Shown: positions 16,451 to 24,870 of the stretch, one piece after another
Layout: each line of letters opens with the position of its first letter
How positions within the stretch are numbered: the first letter of the stretch is position 1
Notes under the pieces: generated by a model
What the model saw: only the letters and a program-made list of their open reading frames with translations
The model's database searches: none
What the model was told of the DNA's origin: nothing
Program-made: the position numbers and the translations under genes
Source of the DNA: an uncultured Verrucomicrobiota bacterium
Lineage (GTDB): Bacteria; Verrucomicrobiota; Kiritimatiellia; CAIVKH01
Length of the DNA: 64,000 nt
Assembly (NCBI GenBank): GCA_937996795.1
Contig: CALKUH010000069.1
Coordinates: forward strand, 1-64,000
Direction of reading: 5' to 3'

Positions 16451-17002
16451 ATGATGAAGCGTCCATTTATCGCGCTGGGACTCGTGGCGTCACTCGCCGC
16501 GGTTGCGGGGTGGCGGGTCCTCGGCGCATCGGAGGATAAACCCATGCCGGCATCGGATGTGATCGAGATCTTTTCCGTCGCGGAGAACAAACTCGTCGAG
16601 GTCGAGCGGGTGGTCCTGTCGGATGCCGAGTGGAAGAAGCGGCTGACGCCGAAGCAATACGAAGTGCTGCGCCAGCACGGAACCGAGCGTCCGTTCACCG
16701 GCGAGTACTGCGAGAAACCCAAGGGCGCCGGCATCTTCCAGTGCGCCGGTTGCGGCACGGACCTGTTTGTCGTCGAAACCAAATTTGATTCGGGCACCGG
16801 CTGGCCGAGCTTCTACGATCCCATCCACACCAACAACGTCGGCACGAAGGTGGATCGCAGCTACGGCATGATCCGCACGGAAGTGCACTGCGCGCGGTGC
16901 GGCGGACATCTCGGCCATGTGTTCGAGGACGGCCCGCCGCCCACGCACCTGCGCTACTGCATCAATTCCGCCTCGCTGACGTTCGTGCCCAAACGTCCTT
17001 GA
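16451..17002 (+). CDS. msrB: exported peptide-methionine (R)-S-oxide reductase
   Basis: A 183-residue protein with an N-terminal export or anchor segment (residues 5-26), followed by a complete MsrB domain. Zinc ligands are C98, C101, C147 and C150. The catalytic Cys is C170 in 'LRYCINSASL'. The position of the common resolving Cys is Thr in 'SGTGWPSF', so regeneration must use another thiol or thioredoxin directly. It repairs the R-epimer of methionine sulfoxide, here outside the cytoplasm. Two adjacent ATG codons (16451 and 16454) can serve as start. The stop abuts the convergent icd stop with no gap. Confidence 0.93.
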   Translation: MMKRPFIALGLVASLAAVAGWRVLGASEDKPMPASDVIEIFSVAENKLVEVERVVLSDAEWKKRLTPKQYEVLRQHGTERPFTGEYCEKPKGAGIFQCAGCGTDLFVVETKFDSGTGWPSFYDPIHTNNVGTKVDRSYGMIRTEVHCARCGGHLGHVFEDGPPPTHLRYCINSASLTFVPKRP

Positions 17003-18475
17003 TCAGTCCTCGCCCTGCGCGCGGGTGAAGGCCGGGGCGTTGTCGAACGACTGCAACTTCTCGATGTGCATCCAGCGCCAGCCGGCGCGGCCAATCTCCG
17101 ACAACAGGCCGGACAGCGCGGTAGGCGCGATGTCGTCGGCCGCTTGTTTGAGCATGAACCGGCATCGCCAGTGATCCACGCAATCCGTCTCCGCGTCGCG
17201 CGCGGGCCAGACCTGCGTGCCGCGGTTGGAGATCATTTTGAGCGAGAATCCGTGCCCGCCCGCGAGGGCGGCTAGCGACGCGCCCAGCGCGTCCGCATCG
17301 GTTTCCGATTCGATAAAGACGTCCACGCCCACGGTCGCCCGGTTTGCCGGTGTATGCGCCGCACATCCGGGGGAGCGCGCGGGAATGCGGAGGGGCGCCG
17401 TGTGCCGCGCCGCGTGGGCCGGCGGCGCCTTGCCGAGATTGGCGATGATCGCCTCCGTGTAGGCGCGTGTGCCGACCGGCGTCACGCCGCCCGCCATGTC
17501 GGGCGTGCGCGCGCTGCCTTCGGCCAGCGTGGCGAGCACGGCGTTCTCGACCAGGAGCGCGGCCTCCATTTCGCCGAGATGGCGCAACAGCATGGCCGCC
17601 GTGAGGATCATGGCCGTCGGGTTCGCCTTGTCCTGCCCCGCGATGTCCGGCGCGGAGCCGTGCACGGCTTCAAAGATCGCGACGTCGTGGCCGAGGTTGA
17701 CCGACGGCGAGAAGCCGAGACCGCCGATCAGCCCGGAGCACAGGTCGCTCAAGATGTCGCCATTGAGGTTCGTCGTGACGATGACTTGGAACTGCTGGGG
17801 TTTCATCACCAGCTGGTGCGCGCAGTTGTCGATGATGATGTGTTTCGCCTCGATCTCCGGGTAGTCGGGCGCTATTTCCTCGAAGACCTTTTTCATCAGG
17901 CCCTCGGTCAGCTTCATGATGTTGGCCTTCGTTGCGCAGTGGACGCGCGTGCGGCCCTCCGCTCGCGCGAGTTCGAACGCGAGGCGGATGATCTTCTCGC
18001 AGCCTTTCCGCGAGATGAGTTTCAGGCACTGCGCGACCGACGGCGTCTGCATGTGCTCGATGCCCGCGTAGAGGTCCTCGACATTTTCCCGCACGACCAC
18101 CAGGTCCACGCCCGACCCGCTGAACCGTGTCGGCACGCCCGGCAGCTCGCGCACCGGGCGCACGTTCGCAAACGTCTCGAACAGCTTGCGCAGCGTCACG
18201 TTCGCGCTTTTTCCGCCATGTCCCACTGGCGTCTCCAGCGGCCCCTTGAACACCACGCGTGTTCGCGCGATGGACGCGATGGTGTCCTCCGGAACGCCGG
18301 ACACAATCCCGCACGAAAACGCCGCGCCGCCCGCCACCGCATCCTCCCATTCGATTGCGACGCCGGCCGCCGCCAGCACACGCCGCGCGGCCTCCATGAC
18401 CTCGGGGCCGATTCCGTCCCCGGCGATGGCGGTGACGCGATGGATGGCATGGGAAGAGTTGGCTGCGTGTGACAT
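17003..18475 (-). CDS. icd: isocitrate dehydrogenase, Thermus-like form with C-terminal domain
   Basis: A 490-residue TCA-cycle enzyme that oxidises isocitrate to 2-oxoglutarate. The N-terminal part has 'ITAIAGDGIGPE'-like folding (actual 'VTAIAGDGIGPEVMEAARRV'). The substrate loop is 'GGKSANVTLRKLFETFANVR', with Ser, Asn and Arg expected for isocitrate binding. 'VVRENVEDLYAGIEH' holds the catalytic Tyr, and 'NLNGDILSDLCSGLIGGLG' the metal Asp residues. Residues about 380-490 form the extra C-terminal domain of the 490-500 residue Thermus-type isocitrate dehydrogenases, absent from the shorter isopropylmalate and homoisocitrate enzymes. Cofactor preference is not assigned. GGAG upstream of ATG 18475 supports the start. 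Confidence 0.92.
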   Translation of the reverse strand: MSHAANSSHAIHRVTAIAGDGIGPEVMEAARRVLAAAGVAIEWEDAVAGGAAFSCGIVSGVPEDTIASIARTRVVFKGPLETPVGHGGKSANVTLRKLFETFANVRPVRELPGVPTRFSGSGVDLVVVRENVEDLYAGIEHMQTPSVAQCLKLISRKGCEKIIRLAFELARAEGRTRVHCATKANIMKLTEGLMKKVFEEIAPDYPEIEAKHIIIDNCAHQLVMKPQQFQVIVTTNLNGDILSDLCSGLIGGLGFSPSVNLGHDVAIFEAVHGSAPDIAGQDKANPTAMILTAAMLLRHLGEMEAALLVENAVLATLAEGSARTPDMAGGVTPVGTRAYTEAIIANLGKAPPAHAARHTAPLRIPARSPGCAAHTPANRATVGVDVFIESETDADALGASLAALAGGHGFSLKMISNRGTQVWPARDAETDCVDHWRCRFMLKQAADDIAPTALSGLLSEIGRAGWRWMHIEKLQSFDNAPAFTRAQGED

Positions 18476-18498
18476 CTGAGACTCCAATTGAGGCGCTT

Positions 18499-18527
18499 TA
18501 CATACGAGGCGTGGTTGGCAAAAGCAA
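18499..18527 (-). promoter_or_regulatory. sigma-70-like promoter of icd
   Basis: On the minus strand TTGCTT (18527-18522) and TATGTA (18504-18499) are separated by 17 bases, 24 bases before the icd start. Pattern-based. Confidence 0.45.
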
Positions 18528-18577
18528 AACGGATCGACATTTGTTTTATGTTCAGGTGGCGCGCCCCGACGGGCGTT

Positions 18578-18586
18578 TGCTATAAC
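18578..18586 (+). promoter_or_regulatory. extended -10 promoter of rfbA, nearly leaderless
   Basis: TGCTATAAC at 18578-18586 has the TGn extension and no good -35. It ends 7 bases before the rfbA ATG, so the transcript should start at or next to the start codon. Confidence 0.4.
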
Positions 18587-18593
18587 GCCGCGC

Positions 18594-19460
18594 ATGAAGG
18601 GCATCATTCTCGCCGGGGGGTCGGGCACGCGGCTCTATCCGATTACGCGCGTGGTCAGCAAGCAGCTGCTGCCGGTATACGACAAGCCGATGGTGTATTA
18701 CCCGCTTTCGGTCCTGATGCTCGCGGGCATCCGCGACATCCTGCTCATTTCCACGCCGTCCGACCTGCCGCGCTTCCGCGAGCTGTTCGGCGACGGGTCG
18801 CAATTCGGCCTGCGCCTGAGCTATGCCGAGCAGCCCCGGCCCGAGGGCCTCGCGCAGGCGTTTATCATCGGGCGCGAGTTCATCGGGTCCGACTCGGTGT
18901 GCCTGATCCTCGGCGACAACATCTTCTTTGGCCACGACCTGTCGCGCGCGCTGAAGGAGGCCGGGCGCCTGGACCGGGGCGGGCTCATCTTCGGCTACCG
19001 CGTGAAGGACCCCGAGCGGTACGGCGTTGTCTCGTTCGATGCGGCGGGCCGGGTGCTGGACATCGAGGAAAAACCCGCGAAACCCAAGTCGCGCTACGCG
19101 GTGCCGGGCCTCTATTTCTACGACAACGCCGTGGTGGACATCGCGGCGAACCTGAAACCGTCGCCGCGCGGCGAACTGGAAATCACGGACGTGAACCGCA
19201 TCTACCTGCAGCGCGGCGCGCTGCGCGTGGAGCTGTTGAGCCGCGGCATCGCGTGGCTCGACACCGGCACGCACGAGTCGCTGTTGCAGGCGGGCAACTT
19301 CGTGCAGACGATCGAGGAGCGGCAGGGCCTGAAACTCGCCTGCCTCGAGGAAATCGCCTACGCCGCCGGCTGGATCACCGCCGACCAGGTCCGCGCGCTC
19401 GCCGCGCCGCTGGCCAAGAACGAATATGGGCAGTATTTGCTGAGGATGCTGGAGGAGTAG
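18594..19460 (+). CDS. rfbA: glucose-1-phosphate thymidylyltransferase
   Basis: A 288-residue enzyme making dTDP-glucose, the first step to dTDP-L-rhamnose and other deoxysugars. It opens with 'MKGIILAGGSGTRLYPITR', the nucleotide-binding loop of RmlA. 'KQLLPVYDKPMVYYPLS', 'LGDNIFFG' and 'ITDVNRIYL' are further family blocks, and 'WLDTGTHESLL' marks the C-terminal allosteric region. Length is normal. rfbC follows after 20 bases, so the two are one operon; rfbB and rfbD are not in the window. There is no ribosome-binding site, in line with a leaderless start. Confidence 0.97.
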   Translation: MKGIILAGGSGTRLYPITRVVSKQLLPVYDKPMVYYPLSVLMLAGIRDILLISTPSDLPRFRELFGDGSQFGLRLSYAEQPRPEGLAQAFIIGREFIGSDSVCLILGDNIFFGHDLSRALKEAGRLDRGGLIFGYRVKDPERYGVVSFDAAGRVLDIEEKPAKPKSRYAVPGLYFYDNAVVDIAANLKPSPRGELEITDVNRIYLQRGALRVELLSRGIAWLDTGTHESLLQAGNFVQTIEERQGLKLACLEEIAYAAGWITADQVRALAAPLAKNEYGQYLLRMLEE

Positions 19461-19480
19461 GACGTAACCGGTGTCCCGAA

Positions 19481-20035
19481 ATGAAATTCACCCCGCTTGA
19501 GATTCCCGACGTGCTGCTCGTGGAGCCCGACGTGTTCGGTGATGCGCGCGGATTCTTCACCGAGACGTTTAATGCGAAGCGCTACGCGGAGGGCGGCATC
19601 ACGCGCGCGTTTGTGCAGGACAATTTCTCGCACTCGCGCCGCGGCATCCTGCGCGGGCTTCACTTCCAGTTGCGCCGGCCGCAGGCAAAGCTGGTGTATG
19701 TGACGCACGGCGAGGTGTTCGACGTCGCGGTGGACATCCGGCGCGGCTCGCCGACGTTCGGGAACTGGTGCGGCCGGGTGTTGTCGGCGGAGAACCACCA
19801 CCAGATGTTCATCCCCGAAGGCTTCGCGCACGGCTTCTGCGTGCTCAGCGAATACGCGTCCTTCCTCTACAAGTGCAGCGCGCTGTACGACGCATCCGAC
19901 GACCGCGGCATCGCGTGGAACGATCCGGACCTCGGCATCGCGTGGCCGATTTCAGAGCCGCTGCTCTCGGCGAAGGACCAGCGCCAGCCGCGCCTGCGCG
20001 ACGTGTCGGCGGACGGGCTGCCCGAATGGGCGTGA
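19481..20035 (+). CDS. rfbC: dTDP-4-dehydrorhamnose 3,5-epimerase
   Basis: A 184-residue cupin-type epimerase acting on dTDP-4-keto-6-deoxyglucose. 'VFGDARGFFTETFN' is the substrate-binding beta strand, 'GILRGLHFQ' carries the catalytic His61, and 'YVTHGEVFDVAVDIRRGSPT' is the core RmlC motif. 'IPEGFAHGFCVLSE' contributes further active-site residues. Length matches the family. The ATG at 19481 is where homology begins. With rfbA it covers steps one and three of dTDP-rhamnose synthesis, presumably for surface glycans; the remaining two genes must be elsewhere. Confidence 0.96.
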   Translation: MKFTPLEIPDVLLVEPDVFGDARGFFTETFNAKRYAEGGITRAFVQDNFSHSRRGILRGLHFQLRRPQAKLVYVTHGEVFDVAVDIRRGSPTFGNWCGRVLSAENHHQMFIPEGFAHGFCVLSEYASFLYKCSALYDASDDRGIAWNDPDLGIAWPISEPLLSAKDQRQPRLRDVSADGLPEWA

Positions 20036-20072
20036 CCGGTTCGCCCGGATGTACAACGTCTGTAAAAAGTTT

Positions 20073-20101
20073 TTGGCCGCGGGCCCGCCGCCGCGTACAT
20101 T
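20073..20101 (+). promoter_or_regulatory. promoter of the 3D-domain lipoprotein gene
   Basis: TTGGCC at 20073-20078 and TACATT at 20096-20101 are 17 bases apart. The start codon follows after 9 bases. One copy of the dispersed CAACGTCTGTAA repeat (20054-20065) lies just upstream of the -35. Pattern-based. Confidence 0.4.
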
Positions 20102-20110
20102 GATGCCACG

Positions 20111-20599
20111 ATGACGTGGCGCGCACGATTCCAACTGGCCGGCTTGCTGATGCTGGTGTTCGTCCTCGCGGGGTGTTACCTGCGGGACGCGTTCGGCTCC
20201 GCGGTCCGCCCGCCGCGCGGCGTCGAGCCCCGCGACTATGTCGTCATCACGACGGGCTATTGTCCGTGCAAGGAGTGTTGCACCTGGCACCGGAACTGGT
20301 ACGGGCGGCCGACGTTTTCGTCCGGGCCGAACAAGGGCGAGCGCAAGGTGGTCGGTCAGACCGCGAGCGGCACGATGGCGCGGCCCGGCACGCTCGCGGC
20401 GGACACGTCGATCTTTCCATTCGGCACGATCATCCACATTCCCGGTTACGGGTACGGGCGCGTCGAGGACCGCGGCGGCGACATCAAGGGCTATCACCTC
20501 GACCTCTTCTACCGCACCCATGATCGCGCGCTGGAACACGGCCGCTACAAAGAACGCGTCCGCGTCTGGTTCCCCCCTGGCTATACGCCGAAGAAATAG
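20111..20599 (+). CDS. 3D-domain lipoprotein
   Basis: A 162-residue protein with a lipoprotein signal: hydrophobic helix then 'LAGC' with lipidated Cys22. The rest is a 3D domain (named for three conserved Asp), with 'GTLAADTSIFPFGTIIHIPG' followed by 'GRVEDRGGDIKGYHLDLFY'. This double-psi barrel is shared with MltA lytic transglycosylases and Rpf/YuiC-like enzymes, so a peptidoglycan-cleaving or binding role at the inner face of the outer membrane is likely. Four Cys at about residues 52-58 ('CPCKECC') are unusual and may form disulfides or bind metal. ATG 20111 is the only start that gives the lipobox. Confidence 0.85.
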   Translation: MTWRARFQLAGLLMLVFVLAGCYLRDAFGSAVRPPRGVEPRDYVVITTGYCPCKECCTWHRNWYGRPTFSSGPNKGERKVVGQTASGTMARPGTLAADTSIFPFGTIIHIPGYGYGRVEDRGGDIKGYHLDLFYRTHDRALEHGRYKERVRVWFPPGYTPKK

Positions 20600-20726
20600 A
20601 AATCCGGCGCAAATAGGGCCCCAGGGATCGGACGCACCCGGGGTCATACAGCACGACCTTCGTGATGAAAATAGTCCTACCCTGACATCACTTATGCGTG
20701 TAATGTGAACGGTAGAGCGATTTACC

Positions 20727-23700
20727 GTGACCCTCCGAATCCCATCCGCCGTGTTGGTGTGTGCGCTGTTTGTCTCCGTTGCGGCGGCGCAATCGGTGCG
20801 CCCGGGGTTGGGGTCGATTCCGTACGCGGACAGCGGCGGCACCGGGGTGACGTTCCGGGTGTGGGCGCCGAATGCGTCGAGTGTGGGCGTGAAGGGGCAG
20901 TTCAGCGGATGGGCGACGCTGGCGCTGACGAAGGAGGGTGGAACTCCCTACTGGTCGCGCGATGTGGCCGGTGCGCAGGTGGACCAGCAGTACAAGTTCG
21001 TGATCAACAATTCGTTCGACCGGCGCGATCCGCGCGCGCGGCGCGTGACGAACTCCAACGGCAACTCGATCATCTACGATCCAAACGCGTTCGACTGGGG
21101 CGGCGTGGAGACGGTGACGCCGTGGCTGAACGATCTCGTGATTTATGAAATGCATGTCGGCACCTACAACGCCGAGGCCTGGGTGCCGAACACCTTCGAC
21201 CAGGCGATCGAGAAACTCGATCACCTGGTGAACCTCGGGGTGAGCGCGGTGCAGGTGATGCCGGTCGCGGAATTCGCGTCGGACAAGAGCTGGGGCTACA
21301 ACCCGGCGGACCCGTTCGCCATCGAGAGCGCGCTCGGCGGGCCGGACGCGTTCAAGCGCTTTGTGAAGGCCTGCCACGAGCGCGGCCTCGCGGTGCTCGT
21401 CGATGTCGTGCACAACCATTACGGCCCGAGCGACCTCGCGATGTGGCGGTTCGACGGGTGGAGCGCGAACGGCAAGGGCGGCATCTACTTCTACAACGAT
21501 TTCCGGGCCACCACGCTGTGGGGCGAGACGCGGCCGGATTTCGGGCGCGCGGAGGTGCGCGACTACATCCGCGACAACATCCTGATGTACCTGCAGGAAT
21601 ACCGCGTCGGCGGATTCCGCTGGGACTCCGTGTGGAGCATCCTGTATGCGAGCAACGGCAGCGTGCCCCTGCCGGAGGCGGAGCAGATGCTGCGCGACAT
21701 CAACTGGATGATGGCGACCGGTTTCCCGGGGCGCATCCGCATCGCGGAGGACCACGGGTTCGACTACAACATGAATTTCCAAAGCCAGTGGGATGTGGCG
21801 TTTCACGACCACATCAAATGGCAGGTGACGCGCGGCAGCGATGGCGAGCGCAACATGCAGGCGCTGGGCGACCAGATCGCGGGGTGGGCCAGCCACAACC
21901 GCGTCATCTTCAGCGAATCGCACGACACCGTCGGCGGGCTCAACGGCAAGCAGCGGTTGCCGCGCGACATCGACGGCAGCAATCCCGCGAGCATCTGGGC
22001 GCGCAAACGGCAACTGCTCGCGGCGGGCGTCGTGCTGACCACGCCCGGCGTCCCGATGCTCTTCCAGGGGCAGGAGATGAACGAGGACTGGACGTTCGCC
22101 GCGGAGACGGCGCTGCGCTGGTCGCTCACGAACACGCACGCGGGGATCGTGCGGGCCTATGCGGACCTCATCCAGTTGCGCCGCAACCGGTTTGGCGGCA
22201 CGCAGGGCCTCAAGGGCACGGGCGTCAACGTGCACCACAAGGATGACGGCAACAAGGTGATCGCTTATGTGCGGTGGGACGCGGGCGGCGGGTCGGATGA
22301 CGTGGTGGTGGTGGCGAATTTTTCGGTGAAGGCGTGGACGAACAACACCTATCTCGTTGAATTTCCGTCCGCCGGCACGTGGTACCAGCACTACAACGGC
22401 GACTCGACGAACTATGCGGCGGACTTCGGACACGTGATGCCGACGCATCCGTCGCGCTCCGTGGTCGCATCGGGCACGCCGCCGAAAGCCGCCGTCAACA
22501 TGGGGATGTATTCGCTGCAGGTCTGGTCGAAGACGCCGCCGCTCACACCGGGCGCGCTCACGCTATCGCCAGCGGCGCCGACCGGGTGCGTGCCGGTCGA
22601 GATCGCCTACGATCCCGTCTTCAGCCCGCTGAACACGGCCACGCAAATCATCGCGGCGGTGGGCGTGAACGGCTGGCAGTTCACGGTCGACGTCGCGCTG
22701 ACCAACCAGGGCGCGCAGTGGTACGGGACCTACGCCATCCCGTTCGACACGCACACGCTGGATCTCGCATTCCACGACGGCGCGACGAACAACCGCGTGT
22801 GGGACAACAACAAAGGGAACGACTGGCATGTGCCGGTGAGCGGGTGCGCGAACCTGCCGGCGCGCGCCACGGCGAATCCCGCGCACCCGCAGGGCTGCGT
22901 GCCCGTGTACATCACGTACGAGGAATTTTCGGGTCCGCTGAAGCAATCCAGCAACGTCATGCTTTTCGTGGGGCGCAATGGATGGAAGGATGTGAGCGAG
23001 CTCGCGATGACGGAGCAGTCGCCCGGCGTGTGGACCACGCCGCACGCGGTCGCGCCGGATACGTGGCAGCTCGACTATGTGTTTCACAACGGCGGCACGA
23101 CGAACCGGCTGTGGGACAACAATGGCGGACAGAACTGGCGGCTGCTCGTGAGCGGATGCGTGGATCCGTTGTCGCCGGCGGTGACGATCACCAATCCGCC
23201 TGCGGATCTCGTCGTCTCAAACGAGATCGCGCAATTTAACGTGAAGGGGAGCACCGGCCCCGGGCTGGCGGGCTTTCTGCTGTGGACGAATGAATTGACC
23301 GGCGCGGGCGGCGCGGTGCCTGCCGACGCGGCGTGGACGCTTCCGCCGCTGGCGCTGGGCGAGGGAGTTAACCTGATCCGTGTTTCGGGGACGAACAGCG
23401 CGCTGAATCCGAATCACGCGTCGCGCGACAGCGCGACGAACGAGGTGTATGTCAGCGGCTTCTCGTGGGTGAATGGACAGAACGGCGGCGTCGGGTGGGG
23501 TGGGGGCTGGCAGTTGGAATCGACGCCGAACGCCGGTCACTTCCTCGCGACGAGTGGCGTGGTGGCGAGCCTGAGCCTTGGCGAGCGGGCGTGGGGCTTG
23601 TGGGCGCACACGGACGGATTGAGTGCGGCGGTCCGCCCGCTGGCGGGCCAGTTGAATGTGGGCGATGTGCTGCGCGTGACGGTTGAGCATGGCGGCATCG

Positions 23701-24398
23701 ACTTCGGCGGGTCCACCGGCATGGGCCTGCAAAACCGCTTTGGGCAGAACCTGCTTGAGTTCCTCTTCATCGGTGGCGACACGAACTATGTTTTCAACGA
23801 TTCCGTCATCGGCCGGCCCACCGGCATCCCGTGGACCAACGCCGGCTTGTCGCTGGAACTCGTGCTGACCAGCCCGATGACCTACCAGCTTACGGTGAAC
23901 AGCAACGAGGTGCTGACGGGGACGCTGGCGGTGACGTCGGAATCGGTGATCGATCGGTTCCGCGTGTGGAACTACAAGACCGGCGGCGGCGAGGGAAACA
24001 ATGTGTATTTCAGCGGGCTGTCGATCGACGGCCCCGCGGAGCTGGGCAGCAGCGTGTTCCAGTCGGAGGTGGCGATCACGCGGGCCTATGGTCCGTTCAG
24101 CGATCAGGACGGCGACGGGTTTGCGAACTGGGAGGAGGACTTTTTAGGGACGAATCCCAACGACGCCGGCTCCCGCCTCGCGGACATCGGATGGCTGCCC
24201 GCCGGCGCCGCGAGTTATATCGAAATCCCCGGCTCCACGCCCGGCCGGTGGTACGACCTGTATGTCAGCACCAATCTCGCGCACGGCGGGTGGTCGCGCT
24301 TCGGCGTCCCGCGCCAGGGAACCGGCGGCAGCATCTGGCTCGACTTCACCAACCACGCGGAAAGCGCCTACTACCGCACCGGCGCGTTTGAACCCTAG
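20727..24398 (+). CDS. secreted GH13 alpha-amylase/branching-enzyme-like protein with starch-binding repeats
   Basis: A 1223-residue exported glucan-active enzyme. A signal peptide ends near AAAQ at residue 22, and a CBM48-like beta domain with 'TFRVWAPNASSVGVKGQFSG' follows. The GH13 barrel has region I 'DVVHNHYG' near 225, region II 'GFRWDS' with the nucleophile near 299, region III 'IAEDHG' with the acid near 338 and region IV 'SESHDT' near 396. Two tandem 95-residue CBM25-like modules (about 610-710 and 712-815), each closed by 'WDNNxGxxW' and 'VSGC', follow. Next come two beta modules and a DQDGDG/GTNP tail. It should act on extracellular starch-like glucans. The GTG start is supported only by the signal peptide. 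Confidence 0.85.
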   Translation: MTLRIPSAVLVCALFVSVAAAQSVRPGLGSIPYADSGGTGVTFRVWAPNASSVGVKGQFSGWATLALTKEGGTPYWSRDVAGAQVDQQYKFVINNSFDRRDPRARRVTNSNGNSIIYDPNAFDWGGVETVTPWLNDLVIYEMHVGTYNAEAWVPNTFDQAIEKLDHLVNLGVSAVQVMPVAEFASDKSWGYNPADPFAIESALGGPDAFKRFVKACHERGLAVLVDVVHNHYGPSDLAMWRFDGWSANGKGGIYFYNDFRATTLWGETRPDFGRAEVRDYIRDNILMYLQEYRVGGFRWDSVWSILYASNGSVPLPEAEQMLRDINWMMATGFPGRIRIAEDHGFDYNMNFQSQWDVAFHDHIKWQVTRGSDGERNMQALGDQIAGWASHNRVIFSESHDTVGGLNGKQRLPRDIDGSNPASIWARKRQLLAAGVVLTTPGVPMLFQGQEMNEDWTFAAETALRWSLTNTHAGIVRAYADLIQLRRNRFGGTQGLKGTGVNVHHKDDGNKVIAYVRWDAGGGSDDVVVVANFSVKAWTNNTYLVEFPSAGTWYQHYNGDSTNYAADFGHVMPTHPSRSVVASGTPPKAAVNMGMYSLQVWSKTPPLTPGALTLSPAAPTGCVPVEIAYDPVFSPLNTATQIIAAVGVNGWQFTVDVALTNQGAQWYGTYAIPFDTHTLDLAFHDGATNNRVWDNNKGNDWHVPVSGCANLPARATANPAHPQGCVPVYITYEEFSGPLKQSSNVMLFVGRNGWKDVSELAMTEQSPGVWTTPHAVAPDTWQLDYVFHNGGTTNRLWDNNGGQNWRLLVSGCVDPLSPAVTITNPPADLVVSNEIAQFNVKGSTGPGLAGFLLWTNELTGAGGAVPADAAWTLPPLALGEGVNLIRVSGTNSALNPNHASRDSATNEVYVSGFSWVNGQNGGVGWGGGWQLESTPNAGHFLATSGVVASLSLGERAWGLWAHTDGLSAAVRPLAGQLNVGDVLRVTVEHGGIDFGGSTGMGLQNRFGQNLLEFLFIGGDTNYVFNDSVIGRPTGIPWTNAGLSLELVLTSPMTYQLTVNSNEVLTGTLAVTSESVIDRFRVWNYKTGGGEGNNVYFSGLSIDGPAELGSSVFQSEVAITRAYGPFSDQDGDGFANWEEDFLGTNPNDAGSRLADIGWLPAGAASYIEIPGSTPGRWYDLYVSTNLAHGGWSRFGVPRQGTGGSIWLDFTNHAESAYYRTGAFEP

Positions 24399-24805
24399 GC
24401 GGATTCGGCGCACGTCCGGATGCGGGACCAGACCTTGGTCAGGGCGTTGCGCCGGTTGGTGGAGAGGTGTTCGGTGATGCCGGCTTCGCGCAGGAACGAG
24501 GGGTCGAGGGCGAGGATTTCCGCGGGCGCGGCGCCGCTGTAGAAGCGGCAGAGCAGGCCGGCGATGGATTTGACGACCAGCGAATCGGCCTGGCAGCGGA
24601 ACCAGCAGCGCCCGTCGCGGCGCTCCGCCAGGAACCACAGGTTCGACATGCAGCCCTCGACCAGGCGGTCCTCGGTGCAGAGGTCCGGCGGCAGGGACTC
24701 CATCGCACGCGCCTCGTCGATGAGGTATTCCAGCCGCGCCAGCGGGTCGGGAAACAGCGCCAGTTCCGCGAGGAGTTCGTCTTTTTTATCGTTCAGCGAC
24801 GTCAT
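24395..24805 (-). CDS. sufE: SufE family sulfur acceptor
   Basis: A 136-residue protein of the SufE/CsdE family, which accepts persulfide sulfur from a cysteine desulfurase and hands it to the Fe-S scaffold. The acceptor is Cys52 in 'VEGCMSNLWF'. 'RCQADSLVVKSIAGLLCRF' and 'LSTNRRNALTKVW' are other family blocks. No suf genes surround it, so it is a stand-alone copy. The ATG at 24805 aligns with the family N-terminus; the longer upstream reading is not needed. Its stop overlaps the amylase stop by 4 bases, tail to tail. Confidence 0.88.
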   Translation of the reverse strand: MTSLNDKKDELLAELALFPDPLARLEYLIDEARAMESLPPDLCTEDRLVEGCMSNLWFLAERRDGRCWFRCQADSLVVKSIAGLLCRFYSGAAPAEILALDPSFLREAGITEHLSTNRRNALTKVWSRIRTCAESA

Positions 24806-24870
24806 CGCGCCACCGTTGCGCGTGCAGGGGTGGCTGTCAATCGGCAAAGGCTCGTGGTAGGAGTAGGTGC

